Part shown: positions 28,431-36,729 of the stretch, piece by piece
Position numbering within the stretch: position 1 is the first letter of the stretch
Layout of the letters: the number at the start of each line of letters is the position of its first letter
NCBI RefSeq assembly: GCF_042701255.1
Contig: NZ_CP170554.1
Location: 2,542,001 to 2,606,000, forward strand
Source of the DNA: Tahibacter sp042701255
GTDB taxonomy: Bacteria > Pseudomonadota > Gammaproteobacteria > Xanthomonadales > Rhodanobacteraceae
Direction of reading: 5' to 3'
Length of the DNA stretch: 64,000 bases
Made by a program: the position numbers and the translations under genes
Notes under the pieces: generated by a model
What the model saw: the letters and a program-made list of their open reading frames with translations, nothing else
What the model was told of the DNA's origin: nothing
Databases searched by the model: none

Positions 28431-28970
28431 ATGAACCGACCCAGCCTGTCCGAAGCGCTGCCCAAAGCCGACCTGATCCACGACCTGCCGGCGCTCGACG
28501 CCGCGATCGCCCGCATGGGGCGCGAGGTCGACGAAGCCATCGCCGGCGAGCACGTCGTGTTCGCGACCATCATGCACGGCGGCATGCTGTTCGCCGCCAA
28601 GCTCGCGCTCGCGATGAAGAGCGATCTGGAATTCGACTACATCCATGCGACGCGCTACCGCGGCGCGACCAGCGGCTCGGAGCTGCACTGGCTGCGCCAG
28701 CCGGCTGCGGCGCTGGCCGGCCGCACCATCATCCTCGCCGACGACATCCTCGACGAAGGCAAGACGCTCAAGGCGATCCGCGACTTCTGCCTCGACCGCG
28801 GCGCGCGCCGCGTGCTCGTCGCCGTACTCTGCGAGAAGCGCCACGGCCGCTGCGTGCCCGGCGTCAGCGCCGACTTCTGCGGCGTCGAGGTGCCCGACCG
28901 CTACGTGTTCGGCCACGGCATGGACTTCTACGAGCAGGGCCGCAATCTGCCCGCCATCTACGCGATCTGA
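28431..28970 (+). CDS. hpt: hypoxanthine-guanine phosphoribosyltransferase
   Basis: Purine salvage enzyme making IMP/GMP from hypoxanthine/guanine and PRPP. 179 residues from the ATG at 28431. The PRPP motif is IILADDILDEGKTL, with the flexible loop and DYIHATRYRG before it. The end GHGMDFYEQGRNLPAIYAI carries the base-binding residues typical of the family. It pairs with the MTIP gene: that enzyme releases hypoxanthine, which this one recycles. Confidence 0.93.
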   Translation: MNRPSLSEALPKADLIHDLPALDAAIARMGREVDEAIAGEHVVFATIMHGGMLFAAKLALAMKSDLEFDYIHATRYRGATSGSELHWLRQPAAALAGRTIILADDILDEGKTLKAIRDFCLDRGARRVLVAVLCEKRHGRCVPGVSADFCGVEVPDRYVFGHGMDFYEQGRNLPAIYAI

Positions 28971-28981
28971 GGAAGGACACC

Positions 28982-29728
28982 ATGGCACTGGATCTGGCCA
29001 TCGTCGGCGGCACCGGGCTGTATCAATTTCCCGGACTGGAAAATGTCACGCGACGCGAAGTCGACACGCCGTACGGCGCGACCTCCGCGCCGGTGGTCTG
29101 CGGCGAGATCGGCGGCCGCGCGGTCGGTTTCCTCGCGCGCCACGGCGAAGGCCACAGCGTGCCGCCGCACCGCGTGAACTACCGTGCCAACGTCTGGGCG
29201 CTGCACAGCCTCGGCGCGCGCCGCGTGATCGGCGTCAATGCGGTCGGCGGCATCCGTGCCGACATGGGCCCGCGCGTCGTCGCGATACCCGACCAGATCA
29301 TCGACTACACCCACGGCCGCTTCACGAGCTTCTGTGACGTCGACGGTGCGGAGGTCAGGCACATCGACTTCAGCGAACCCTATTCGGCGTCGCTGCGCCG
29401 CGACCTGCTCGCTGCAGCCGCCAAGGCCGGCGTGGCCGTCGTCGACGGCGGCTGCTATGGCGCGACGCAGGGACCGCGTCTGGAAACCCGCGCCGAGATC
29501 GCGCGCATGCGCCGCGACGGCTGCGACCTCGTCGGCATGACCGGCATGCCCGAGGCGGCGCTCGCGCGCGAACTCGAACTCGACTACGCCTGCATCGCAC
29601 TGATCGCCAACTGGGGCGCCGGCTGCGGCGACGAGGCCGAGATCAGCCTCGAGGAAATCTTCGCCAACCTGCGCGAAGCGACCGCGGCCGTTCCGGCCCT
29701 CATTGCGGCGTTGCTGTCGGACCGTTGA
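28982..29728 (+). CDS. S-methyl-5'-thioinosine (or thioadenosine) phosphorylase
   Basis: Phosphorolytic enzyme of methionine and purine salvage. 248 residues, RBS GAGGAAGG. Motifs: IVGGTGLYQFPGL, FLARHGEGHSVPPHRVNYRANVW (split here over two blocks), ATQGPRLETRAEI and DLVGMTGMPEAALARELEL. Relatives in Pseudomonas prefer methylthioinosine and yield hypoxanthine, which suits the adjacent hpt. Final substrate preference rests on a few base-pocket residues that were not compared. Confidence 0.9.
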   Translation: MALDLAIVGGTGLYQFPGLENVTRREVDTPYGATSAPVVCGEIGGRAVGFLARHGEGHSVPPHRVNYRANVWALHSLGARRVIGVNAVGGIRADMGPRVVAIPDQIIDYTHGRFTSFCDVDGAEVRHIDFSEPYSASLRRDLLAAAAKAGVAVVDGGCYGATQGPRLETRAEIARMRRDGCDLVGMTGMPEAALARELELDYACIALIANWGAGCGDEAEISLEEIFANLREATAAVPALIAALLSDR

Positions 29729-29740
29729 AAGCCGCCTGCC

Positions 29741-29766
29741 CGGGTGATCCCGGCCGGGATCACCCG
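29741..29766 (+). terminator. inverted repeat after the MTIP gene
   Basis: CGGGTGATCCC / GGGATCACCCG with a GGCC centre, a perfect 11-bp stem. No T-run follows, but it is 13 bases after the stop codon. Confidence 0.5.
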
Positions 29767-29985
29767 AGAGCCGATTGCGCAGACAGCTGATTCCCGGGAA
29801 CGCACGCAAGGTATCTGCGTCGTTCGATCGAAAGCGGGCAGAGGCCCGTCTCTCGCAAGCCTCCTGACAAGCTGAGTCCGCCAACCGCTGTCGCGCCGAT
29901 TACCGGACAGAGCCGTTCAGCATTGTGCAGGACGGTGCCTGCGTCCGCAGGCGTGACGTGCCTCACAGACGATGCGCATCAGGCT

Positions 29986-30014
29986 CTCGCACTTTCGATC
30001 GGCCTGCGTATACT
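29986..30014 (+). promoter_or_regulatory. candidate promoter of the cold-shock gene
   Basis: TATACT at 30009-30014 is a good sigma-70 -10 box. The matching -35 (CTCGCA) is poor. It would give a leader of about 70 bases. Confidence 0.35.
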
Positions 30015-30087
30015 CGTACACGCTCGGCGTGTCGACTCGGGGGAGAAGTCAGCCGCGCACTCGTCCAGTAACGTCTGAGGGGAAGTC

Positions 30088-30294
30088 ATGCAGTTCGGTA
30101 CGGTAAAGTGGTTCAACGACGCCAAGGGCTTCGGTTTCATCGCGCCGGAAGGCGGCGGTTCCGATGTCTTCGTGCATTTCTCGGCCATCGCCTCCAAGGG
30201 CTTCCGCAGCCTGCAGGAAGGCCAGCGCGTCAGCTTCGTCGTCAGCGAGGGCCCCAAGGGCGCCCAAGCTTCGGCGGTGACGCCGGTCCAGTAA
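30088..30294 (+). CDS. cold-shock domain protein
   Basis: 68-residue single-stranded nucleic-acid chaperone of the CspA family. RNP1 (KGFGFIAP) and RNP2 (DVFVHFSAI) are intact, and the N terminus FGTVKWFNDAK is canonical. Strong RBS and a terminator directly after show a monocistronic unit. Which csp paralogue it is cannot be decided; it may be constitutive rather than cold-induced. Confidence 0.95.
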   Translation: MQFGTVKWFNDAKGFGFIAPEGGGSDVFVHFSAIASKGFRSLQEGQRVSFVVSEGPKGAQASAVTPVQ

Positions 30295-30318
30295 GGCGTC
30301 GAGCCAACCCACGAAAAC

Positions 30319-30344
30319 AGGCCCCGCTGCGTCGGGGCCTTTTC
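30319..30344 (+). terminator. intrinsic terminator of the cold-shock gene
   Basis: AGGCCCCG, loop CTGCGT, CGGGGCCT followed by TTTCGTTT. An 8-bp GC stem with T-rich tail 24 bases after the stop codon. Confidence 0.85.
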
Positions 30345-30471
30345 GTTTCCGGCGGATTCACCGCAACGCGTCGCGGCGATCGTTCCGTTTCGGGTATTTG
30401 TCCACTCGTGACATTTTCCGATGCATTGCCGCGCGCGCCGTCGGGCCTCCGTCCGCGGCGCCGGCGTCGCT

Positions 30472-33400
30472 TCAGTCCGCCGGCAGCATCGCGGCCGCGA
30501 AGCGCCGCACGCAGTTCCTGCCGCAGCGTTTGGCCTCGTACAGCGCCGCATCGGCGTCGCGCAGCAGCTGCTCGACCTGTTCGCGGCTGGCGACGCGGCG
30601 GCTCGCGACACCGGCGCTGATCGTGACCGATCGGCTCTGTGCCGTGCCCGGTACTTTGACGCGCCGCGCCGCGACGGCCGCGCGTATGCATTCGGCGATG
30701 GCCATGCCCTGTTCGACGTCGCCGCGCGGCAGCAGGCAGGCGAATTCCTCGCCGCCGTAGCGCGCGGCCAGTGCGTCGGCCGGCGCACAGCCGCGCAGGG
30801 CTTCGGCGACGCAGCGCAGCGCTTCGTCGCCGGCCGGATGGCCGTGGTGGTCGTTGTAGTCCTTGAAGTGATCCACGTCGACGAAGACCAGAGCCATCTG
30901 CTCGGCCGCGCCGTCGCCCGTGCGCTGCTCCAGCGCCTCGAGCAGGGCGCGCCGATTGGCGAGGCCGGTCAGCGCATCGCGATAGGACAGCTCGCGCAGG
31001 CGCGCATTCGCCGCATTGAGCTCGTCGGTGCGCGCGGCGACGCGACGTTCCAGCGCGTTGCGCTGATGCTCCAGCGCTCGCGTGCGCCAGAGCACCAGCG
31101 CATAGCCGGCCAGCAGCAGCGCGAGCGCGAAGCCGCCGCGCGCCCAGGGCGTCTGCCACCACTGCGCGGCCATGATCAAAGGCAGCTCCAGCGGCGTGCT
31201 CGGATTGCCGGCGTAATCGCGCGCCTCGATGCGCAGGCGATAACTGCCGGGCGGCAGTGCGCCGAAACTGCGCGAGGTGTCGGCACTCCAGGCGGTCGGG
31301 TCCGCATCGTAGCCGAGCAGCTGCGTGCGGAAGCGCGATTCGGCTTCGCGCTGCCAGGACAGCAGCGCGTAATCGATGCGCACGCTGCGCGCCGCGGCCG
31401 GAATGCGTACCTCGTCCGGTGCCGAGAACGAGCCGTCGATGCGCACGTCGATGAGCTTCAGCGGCTTGGGCTGGCGATCGGCCGTCGCGCGCTGCGGGTC
31501 GTAGACCGTGAGTCCGCCGAGGGTGCCGCTCCAGAAGCGGTCGTGCGCGTCGAGGAACTGCCCGTTCGTATTGCACTCGTCGTGGACCATGCCGTCGCCG
31601 CGCGTGAACACGCGCGAGACGTAGCCGCCGTCGGCGCCGGGTGTGAGCTGCTGCACGCCGTTGTTGGTGCAGACGTAGATGCGTCCCTGCGAATCCTGCA
31701 AGGCGCCGTAGGCGGTCGGATCGGTCGCGGCCGGCAGGCTCGCGGCGACCCGGCGCGGATGAAGTGGATCACTCACGTCGACGCGCACGATGCCGGCATT
31801 CGCGGTGCCTATCCAGAGCACGGGCTGCCGCTGCGCATCATTGATGAGGCTGCCGCCGGTCATGTTGCTGTCGACGAGGCCGGCCTCGCGGTCGACCAGG
31901 GTCCAGGCGGCGCCGCCGTAGCGCGCGAGTCCCTGATTCGTGATGGCCCAGAGCCAGGATCGGCCGCCGGCATCGATCTGTTCGAGGAGCCGGTTCACGC
32001 GCCAGCGATCGACGACTTCGGCCGGACGGAACGGCGTCCAGACGCCGTTGCGCAGACGATGGATGCCGGACAGGCGCGTCGCGAACCATTGCTCGTAGTG
32101 ACCGTCGGCCTTGCGTGCGAGCGTGTCGAGCACGGCTTCGGCCGGATCGGCTTTCCACGGCACCGTCAGCGGCGTGAACGTCGGTCCTTCATCGATGCGC
32201 AGCAGATGGCCGTAGCGCAAGCCGAGCCAGCGCGCGCGGCGGCCGTCCGCCGCGTCGACCGCTGCGATCATGCGCACGCTCGACGTGGGCAGGTCGCCGC
32301 TTTCCTGCGTGAAATAGCGCCATCGTCCCCGCTCATAGAGACCGAGGCCGCCTTCGCTGCCGCCGACCCAGAGCCGTTCGCCGCCGCGGCCGTCGGCTTC
32401 GACGAGCACGCCGAACACGCCGGTGGCCTGATCGCCGAGCAGCGAGGCCGTGAGCCAGGGATTGGCGCCGATGACGCTGCGCGACACGCCGCTTTCTGTC
32501 GCGAGCCAGAGCACCGCGTCGCCGTTCGGACTGCGCCAGACACTCAGCGCGCGCACGACGTTGGACGACAGGCCGTAGCGGCGATCGAACACCTGCGTGT
32601 TGTCGCCGTGCACGCGCAGCAGGCCCGAGCGCGACGACACCCAGATCGCGCGGTCGCCGCCGGGCAGCGGCGTCTCGGCGATGTCGTACAGATCATTGGT
32701 CGGCAGCTCGCCGGTTTCCTTCGTCCAGCGGCGCAGACCGTCTTCGCGCAGGCGCCAGAGGCCGGAGCCGAACACGGTGATCCAGAGTTCTTCGCGCCCT
32801 TCGTGCTCGCTGCGCAGCAGGTATTCGACCTGCGAGGCTTCGAAGCCCTCGGCGCGGAAACGCTGCCACGCGCCGCCGCGTTCTCGATACCAGAGTCCTT
32901 CCTCGCCGGTGCCGACCCAGAGCCGCTCGCCGCCGCCGAAGCCGTGCGTCTGCGCCATCGTGAGGACGGCGCTGCGCGGCAGCTGCGCGTTGCCGGCATC
33001 CGACAGCCATCGTCCGTCCTGGCGGCGCATCAGTCCCTGATCCCAGGTCAGCGCCCAGAGCGTCCAGCTGCCGTCGGGTTCGCGGGTTTCGGTGAAGCGG
33101 CGGATCTGCTGCGAGGGCAGGCCGGTGCTCTGATTCTCGACCTGCCAGCGGCGGCCGTCGTAGTGCGCGATGCCGTCGTCGCGGAAGCCGGCCCAGAGCG
33201 TGCCGCCGTGATCGAGCCACAGGCCGGTCACGGAATGTGCGATGCGCGGATCGTCGGGCTGCGACCAGCGGCGGCCGTCGTAACGGAACAGGCCCGCCGG
33301 TGCCGCGGCCCAGACGAAACCTTCGGCGTCGGTCTGCACGCCGACCGTGACCGAATTCGGCAGGCCGCTGCTGGCCGGAAAGTTCGCGAACGACGGTGCG

Positions 33401-33501
33401 CCGAGATCGAACAGGTCCAGCGCTTGCGGCGGCGTCGCCGGCGTCTGCGCGGCGCCTGCAAGACAGGCCCACAGCAGCGCCAATGCCACGAACTTCGGCA
33501 T
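30472..33501 (-). CDS. membrane diguanylate cyclase with periplasmic two-component-type propeller sensor
   Basis: 1009 residues from the ATG at 33501. Signal peptide (FVALALLWACLAGAA), then about 650 residues of propeller repeats with motifs such as GLWLDHGGTLWAGF and YVCTNNGVQQL (Reg_prop type). A Y_Y_Y domain follows (FGALPPGSYRLRIEARDYAGN). A transmembrane helix (GGFALALLLAGYALVLW), a coiled coil (RNALERRVAARTDEL) and a GGDEF domain with an intact RYGGEEF site end the protein. No RxxD I-site precedes GGEEF, so product inhibition may be weak. The architecture suggests ligand binding outside controls c-di-GMP synthesis inside; the ligand is unknown. Confidence 0.92.
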   Translation of the reverse strand: MPKFVALALLWACLAGAAQTPATPPQALDLFDLGAPSFANFPASSGLPNSVTVGVQTDAEGFVWAAAPAGLFRYDGRRWSQPDDPRIAHSVTGLWLDHGGTLWAGFRDDGIAHYDGRRWQVENQSTGLPSQQIRRFTETREPDGSWTLWALTWDQGLMRRQDGRWLSDAGNAQLPRSAVLTMAQTHGFGGGERLWVGTGEEGLWYRERGGAWQRFRAEGFEASQVEYLLRSEHEGREELWITVFGSGLWRLREDGLRRWTKETGELPTNDLYDIAETPLPGGDRAIWVSSRSGLLRVHGDNTQVFDRRYGLSSNVVRALSVWRSPNGDAVLWLATESGVSRSVIGANPWLTASLLGDQATGVFGVLVEADGRGGERLWVGGSEGGLGLYERGRWRYFTQESGDLPTSSVRMIAAVDAADGRRARWLGLRYGHLLRIDEGPTFTPLTVPWKADPAEAVLDTLARKADGHYEQWFATRLSGIHRLRNGVWTPFRPAEVVDRWRVNRLLEQIDAGGRSWLWAITNQGLARYGGAAWTLVDREAGLVDSNMTGGSLINDAQRQPVLWIGTANAGIVRVDVSDPLHPRRVAASLPAATDPTAYGALQDSQGRIYVCTNNGVQQLTPGADGGYVSRVFTRGDGMVHDECNTNGQFLDAHDRFWSGTLGGLTVYDPQRATADRQPKPLKLIDVRIDGSFSAPDEVRIPAAARSVRIDYALLSWQREAESRFRTQLLGYDADPTAWSADTSRSFGALPPGSYRLRIEARDYAGNPSTPLELPLIMAAQWWQTPWARGGFALALLLAGYALVLWRTRALEHQRNALERRVAARTDELNAANARLRELSYRDALTGLANRRALLEALEQRTGDGAAEQMALVFVDVDHFKDYNDHHGHPAGDEALRCVAEALRGCAPADALAARYGGEEFACLLPRGDVEQGMAIAECIRAAVAARRVKVPGTAQSRSVTISAGVASRRVASREQVEQLLRDADAALYEAKRCGRNCVRRFAAAMLPAD

Positions 33502-34014
33502 GTGTCTTCCTATCCCCCTGGCTTTCGATGATGCCCCAAGTCCGCCTGCTGCCGTCGCACCGCTCCGCGTTGCGGCAGTAGCTGAACGAACCCGGTGCCG
33601 GAATCCATGCACAAGGCTTGCCTAAGGCCGTGTGGGGCGTCGTGTGTGTGATCGGCGCGGTGCGTTTTTTCGCTGCCCCCGTCGTCGCGCCAGGCAAGGC
33701 GCTCGCGTCGATGCACCGCGATCGGGAATGCCGATCACCGGCCGCGCGGTCCTCGTCGGACCGAGTCGGGTCGGCGCGTACGGAAAACGGATTGCTTTCC
33801 CGGTCGAGCCGGAGGAAAGCAACCGTGTGCTGCCGCACGGCCCATGCCGTCGCCGCGTCGTGGACCGTGCTCGCGGTGTCCGTCGTCGCGATCGCACGCT
33901 TCACAAACGGCCTTCTGTGCGTCGGGCTCCGCATCGGCGGCGTTGTTCATTTGTCGACACGGATCGGATAATCCGCGCCGACACAGGCAAGGCCTGGGCT
34001 GATGCGGACAGCGG
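33502..34014. other. 513-base divergent intergenic region
   Basis: No convincing gene. It separates the reverse propeller cyclase and the forward unknown gene, so promoters for both should lie here. One candidate for the forward gene is noted separately; I see no clear one for the cyclase. Confidence 0.5.
33943..33972 (+). promoter_or_regulatory. candidate sigma-70 promoter
   Basis: TTGTTC at 33943-33948, an 18-base spacer and GATAAT at 33967-33972, 43 bases before the next start codon. A fair match in otherwise GC-rich DNA. Confidence 0.4.
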
Positions 34015-34974
34015 ATGCGAAACCGGATCGTGGTTCTCGTCGCGGCCTCCGTCGCCGTCGTGCTCGCCGTCCTGGCGATGCTGCGCACCTCGCCCGGGGA
34101 AAAGCCGGCGCAGGCCGAGCCCGTCGCTGCCAGTTCGGTCCGCCAGCCTGCATCGCCGAAGGCGTCGGCTTCGCCCGAGCGTCGCAGTGAAGGGCCACTG
34201 ACACCAATACCGATCGCGCGCATCGACGGCGCCGTCCGCGTGCCGTCGACGGAAATCTACGAGAACGCGGGGAATCTGAAGGAACTGGCCGATGCGCTGG
34301 AGCCTCGCGTGGCGGCCGGCGACAAGGAAGCGGCGCGCAGCCTCGCCCGGATTCTGGACGAGTGTTTTCCGATGACCGTGTTCCCGAATTACGTCGCGGG
34401 ATTTCGCGAGGGGCTGTCGAAGTTCCCGCCCGAGCGACGCGCGGTGGCGCAGCGTCATATCGACCGGCTCGAACAACGCTGCGCCGATTTCGTCCGCTCC
34501 GGCAGGAGTTCGCCGCAACGCCTGCGCGATCTGGATCGCCAGGGTGCCGGGGTCGACGATCTCGTCGCGCTGGCGCGGCACATCGCGAATGATCCGGCGG
34601 CGATGCCGCGTGCGGAACGCAGCGACGCGCTGCGCCGGATCCTCTCGTCGAGGAACGGCGAAGCGATACACGTCGTCGCCGATGCGATGAGCTACGTGGA
34701 CGAGGACGGCGACGGCGTGCTGCGCCGCCATTCCGGCGGCAACACCCAGTTGTATGCCTGGAAGTTCGTGGGCTGCGACTTCGGTGCGCCCTGCGGTCCG
34801 GACAGCGCGTTCGTCCGCCACGACTGCATCGTCCTCAACCTCTGCATTTCCGGCGGCTATCGCGAACACGTCCGCTACTTCTCGCTGAGCCCGTATCAGC
34901 TCGAGCTCGCGATGGAGGAGGAGCGTGCGATCGTCGAGGCGATCAACGACGGAAGGCTCGACGAATTTTTCTGA
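34015..34974 (+). CDS. unknown exported protein with four C-terminal cysteines
   Basis: 319 residues. The N-terminal hydrophobic stretch (IVVLVAASVAVVLAVLAML) could be an uncleaved anchor or signal peptide, followed by a Pro/Ala/Ser linker to about residue 60. The rest is mostly helical with alternating charge. Near the end GCDFGAPCGPDS...HDCIVLNLCISGG gives C-x5-C-x10-C-x5-C, suggesting disulfides in the periplasm. The last 30 residues (YFSLSPYQLELAMEEERAIVEAI) are helical and acidic. I do not recognise a named family. It ends before a strong terminator shared with the convergent tRNA. Confidence 0.8.
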   Translation: MRNRIVVLVAASVAVVLAVLAMLRTSPGEKPAQAEPVAASSVRQPASPKASASPERRSEGPLTPIPIARIDGAVRVPSTEIYENAGNLKELADALEPRVAAGDKEAARSLARILDECFPMTVFPNYVAGFREGLSKFPPERRAVAQRHIDRLEQRCADFVRSGRSSPQRLRDLDRQGAGVDDLVALARHIANDPAAMPRAERSDALRRILSSRNGEAIHVVADAMSYVDEDGDGVLRRHSGGNTQLYAWKFVGCDFGAPCGPDSAFVRHDCIVLNLCISGGYREHVRYFSLSPYQLELAMEEERAIVEAINDGRLDEFF

Positions 34975-35115
34975 TCGTCGCAGGCAGCGCCGCCGTCGCA
35001 CGCGATCGTCGGCGGCAGGAGAGCAGTAAGGCGCAGTGCGCAGAGGCTTCGCCGGCGATGCAGCTCAGCGGGCGAATCGCATCGATACGGACGGACCGGT
35101 TGCCGTATCGCAGAC

Positions 35116-35150
35116 ATGAAAAAGCCCGCGCTAGGCGGGCTTTTTCATGA
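35116..35150. terminator. bidirectional intrinsic terminator
   Basis: A 15-bp perfect stem (core AAAAAGCCCGC / GCGGGCTTTTT) with loop GCTAG. A-run and T-run flank it, so it works in both directions. It ends the forward unknown gene and the reverse tRNA-Pro. Confidence 0.9.
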
Positions 35151-35159
35151 CCGGGAATC

Positions 35160-35236
35160 TGGTCGGGGAGACAGGATTTGAACCTGCGACTTCTACGTCC
35201 CGAACGTAGCGCTCTACCAGGCTGAGCTACACCCCG
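35160..35236 (-). tRNA. tRNA-Pro (anticodon CGG)
   Basis: Minus-strand sequence of 77 nt starting CGGGGTGTAGCTCAG, with anticodon stem CTACG, loop TTCGGGA and CGTAG. The anticodon CGG reads codon CCG. The T arm is GCAGGTTCAAATCCTGT, and CCA is encoded at the 3' end. One T-T mismatch appears in the acceptor stem. It lies next to the bidirectional terminator. Confidence 0.97.
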
Positions 35237-35319
35237 AGGGAGCTGCGCATCTTAATGATCGAGACCCGGCTTGGCAAGCCCTGCGTGGCAGCGCGGGTGA
35301 AAGTCGCTACGATCGCGGA

Positions 35320-36576
35320 ATGTCCGAATCCAAGACCGATGTGCTGATTCTCGGGGCCGGCGTCATCGGCCTTTCCTGTGCCTGGTATCTGCTCGGCCGC
35401 GGCCGCCGCGTCACCGTGCTCGACCGCGGGCGTGTCGGCGGCGGCGCCTCGCACGGCAACTGCGGCACCTTGACGCCGAGCCACGCGGCGCCGCTGGCCA
35501 TGCCGGGCATGATAGGCGAGGCGCTGCGCATGATGTGGCGCAAGGATGCGCCGTTCCATGTCGCACCGCGCGTGGATCTGGAACTGTTGGGCTGGTTCCT
35601 GCGTTTCGCGCGACGCTGCAACTGGCGCGACTTCCAGGCCGTGAACGAGGCCAAGGCGAAGATCCTGACCCATTCGCGCGGACTCATCGGCGATCTCGTC
35701 GCGGCGCACGATCTGCGCTGCGATTTCGCGGCGAACGGCACCTTGTACGTATTCCGCGAGCAGCAGGCGCTGGACGATTTCGGCTGGCATCTCGACAGCC
35801 TGCGCGCAGTCGGCATTCCGGTCGAGGAACGCAGCGCGGCGGAGGTGCTCGCGCTGGAGCCCGGCCTGCGCGACGACATCGTCGGCGGCGTGTTCCATCC
35901 GGGCGATGCGCAGCTGCGGCCGGATCGCTACGTCGCCGAGCTCGCGCGGCTGGTGCGCGCCGCGGGTGGCGAGATCGTCGAGGACTGCGCGGTCGAGGAT
36001 TTCTCCACGGCCGGTGCGAAGGTCGATGCCGTCGCGACGTCGCGCGGCCGTTATCATGCCGACGAAGTCGTGTTCGCGCTCGGCGCCTGGTCGCCGACCG
36101 TGGCGAAGCGTCTCGATCTGCGCATTCCGCTGCAGCCCGGCAAGGGGTATTCCATCACCTACGAACGGCCGGCGCGCGCGCCGCGCATTCCGCTGGTGCT
36201 CAAGGAGGACAGCGTCTGCGTGACGGCCTGGGCCGACGGCTACCGTCTCGGCAGCACGATGGAGTTCGCCGGCTACGACACCTCGCTGAACCGGCTGCGC
36301 CTGGATGCATTGCGCCGCGGCGCAGCGCGCTATCTGCACGAACCGGAAGGCCCGCGCGTGCTCGAGGAATGGTACGGCTGGCGTCCGATGACCTGGGACG
36401 ATCTGCCGATACTCGGCCGCAGCGGCCGCTGGGACAATCTGACCCTGGCGACCGGTCACGGCATGCTCGGCGTCAGCATGTCCCTGGCCAGCGGCCAGCT
36501 CGTCGCCGAGACCGTCGGCGGTGCGGCGACGACCCTGGATGCAGCGCCGTATAGTCCGCAACGTTTCCACCTTTAG
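35320..36576 (+). CDS. FAD-dependent D-amino acid dehydrogenase family oxidoreductase
   Basis: 418 residues. N-terminal dinucleotide motif VLILGAGVIGLSCAWYLLGRG followed by VLDRGRVGGGASHGN. C-terminal GYSITY, WYGWRPMTWDDLPILGRS and LATGHGMLGVSMS are typical of DadA-like enzymes. These oxidise D-amino acids such as D-alanine or D-hydroxyproline and pass electrons to the quinone pool. No alanine racemase or hydroxyproline genes are adjacent, so the substrate is open. It starts 84 bases beyond the divergent tRNA gene. Confidence 0.85.
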   Translation: MSESKTDVLILGAGVIGLSCAWYLLGRGRRVTVLDRGRVGGGASHGNCGTLTPSHAAPLAMPGMIGEALRMMWRKDAPFHVAPRVDLELLGWFLRFARRCNWRDFQAVNEAKAKILTHSRGLIGDLVAAHDLRCDFAANGTLYVFREQQALDDFGWHLDSLRAVGIPVEERSAAEVLALEPGLRDDIVGGVFHPGDAQLRPDRYVAELARLVRAAGGEIVEDCAVEDFSTAGAKVDAVATSRGRYHADEVVFALGAWSPTVAKRLDLRIPLQPGKGYSITYERPARAPRIPLVLKEDSVCVTAWADGYRLGSTMEFAGYDTSLNRLRLDALRRGAARYLHEPEGPRVLEEWYGWRPMTWDDLPILGRSGRWDNLTLATGHGMLGVSMSLASGQLVAETVGGAATTLDAAPYSPQRFHL

Positions 36577-36729
36577 GCTTTTGCATCGAATCGCCGTGAC
36601 CGACGGAGCCCGTTCCGCCTGCACTGTGCGCTTCATGCCGCGCCCGCACCGCCGGTGCCGGGCGCGACTTGCGGGAACCGGCCGCCGCGGCGGCCGGCCA
36701 CGTGTCCGAACCTGACCCGGGAAATTGCC

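Larger units (their letters stand above)
29729..30087 (+). other. 359-base intergenic region before the cold-shock gene
   Basis: No gene seen. It holds a terminator-type inverted repeat at 29741-29766, a -10-like TATACT at 30009-30014 and the long 5' leader usual for csp genes. The RBS GAGGGGA is at the end. Confidence 0.6.

Noticed and set aside
30421..33531. 1036-codon forward open frame
   Set aside because: Antisense of the propeller-GGDEF gene; no recognisable domain.
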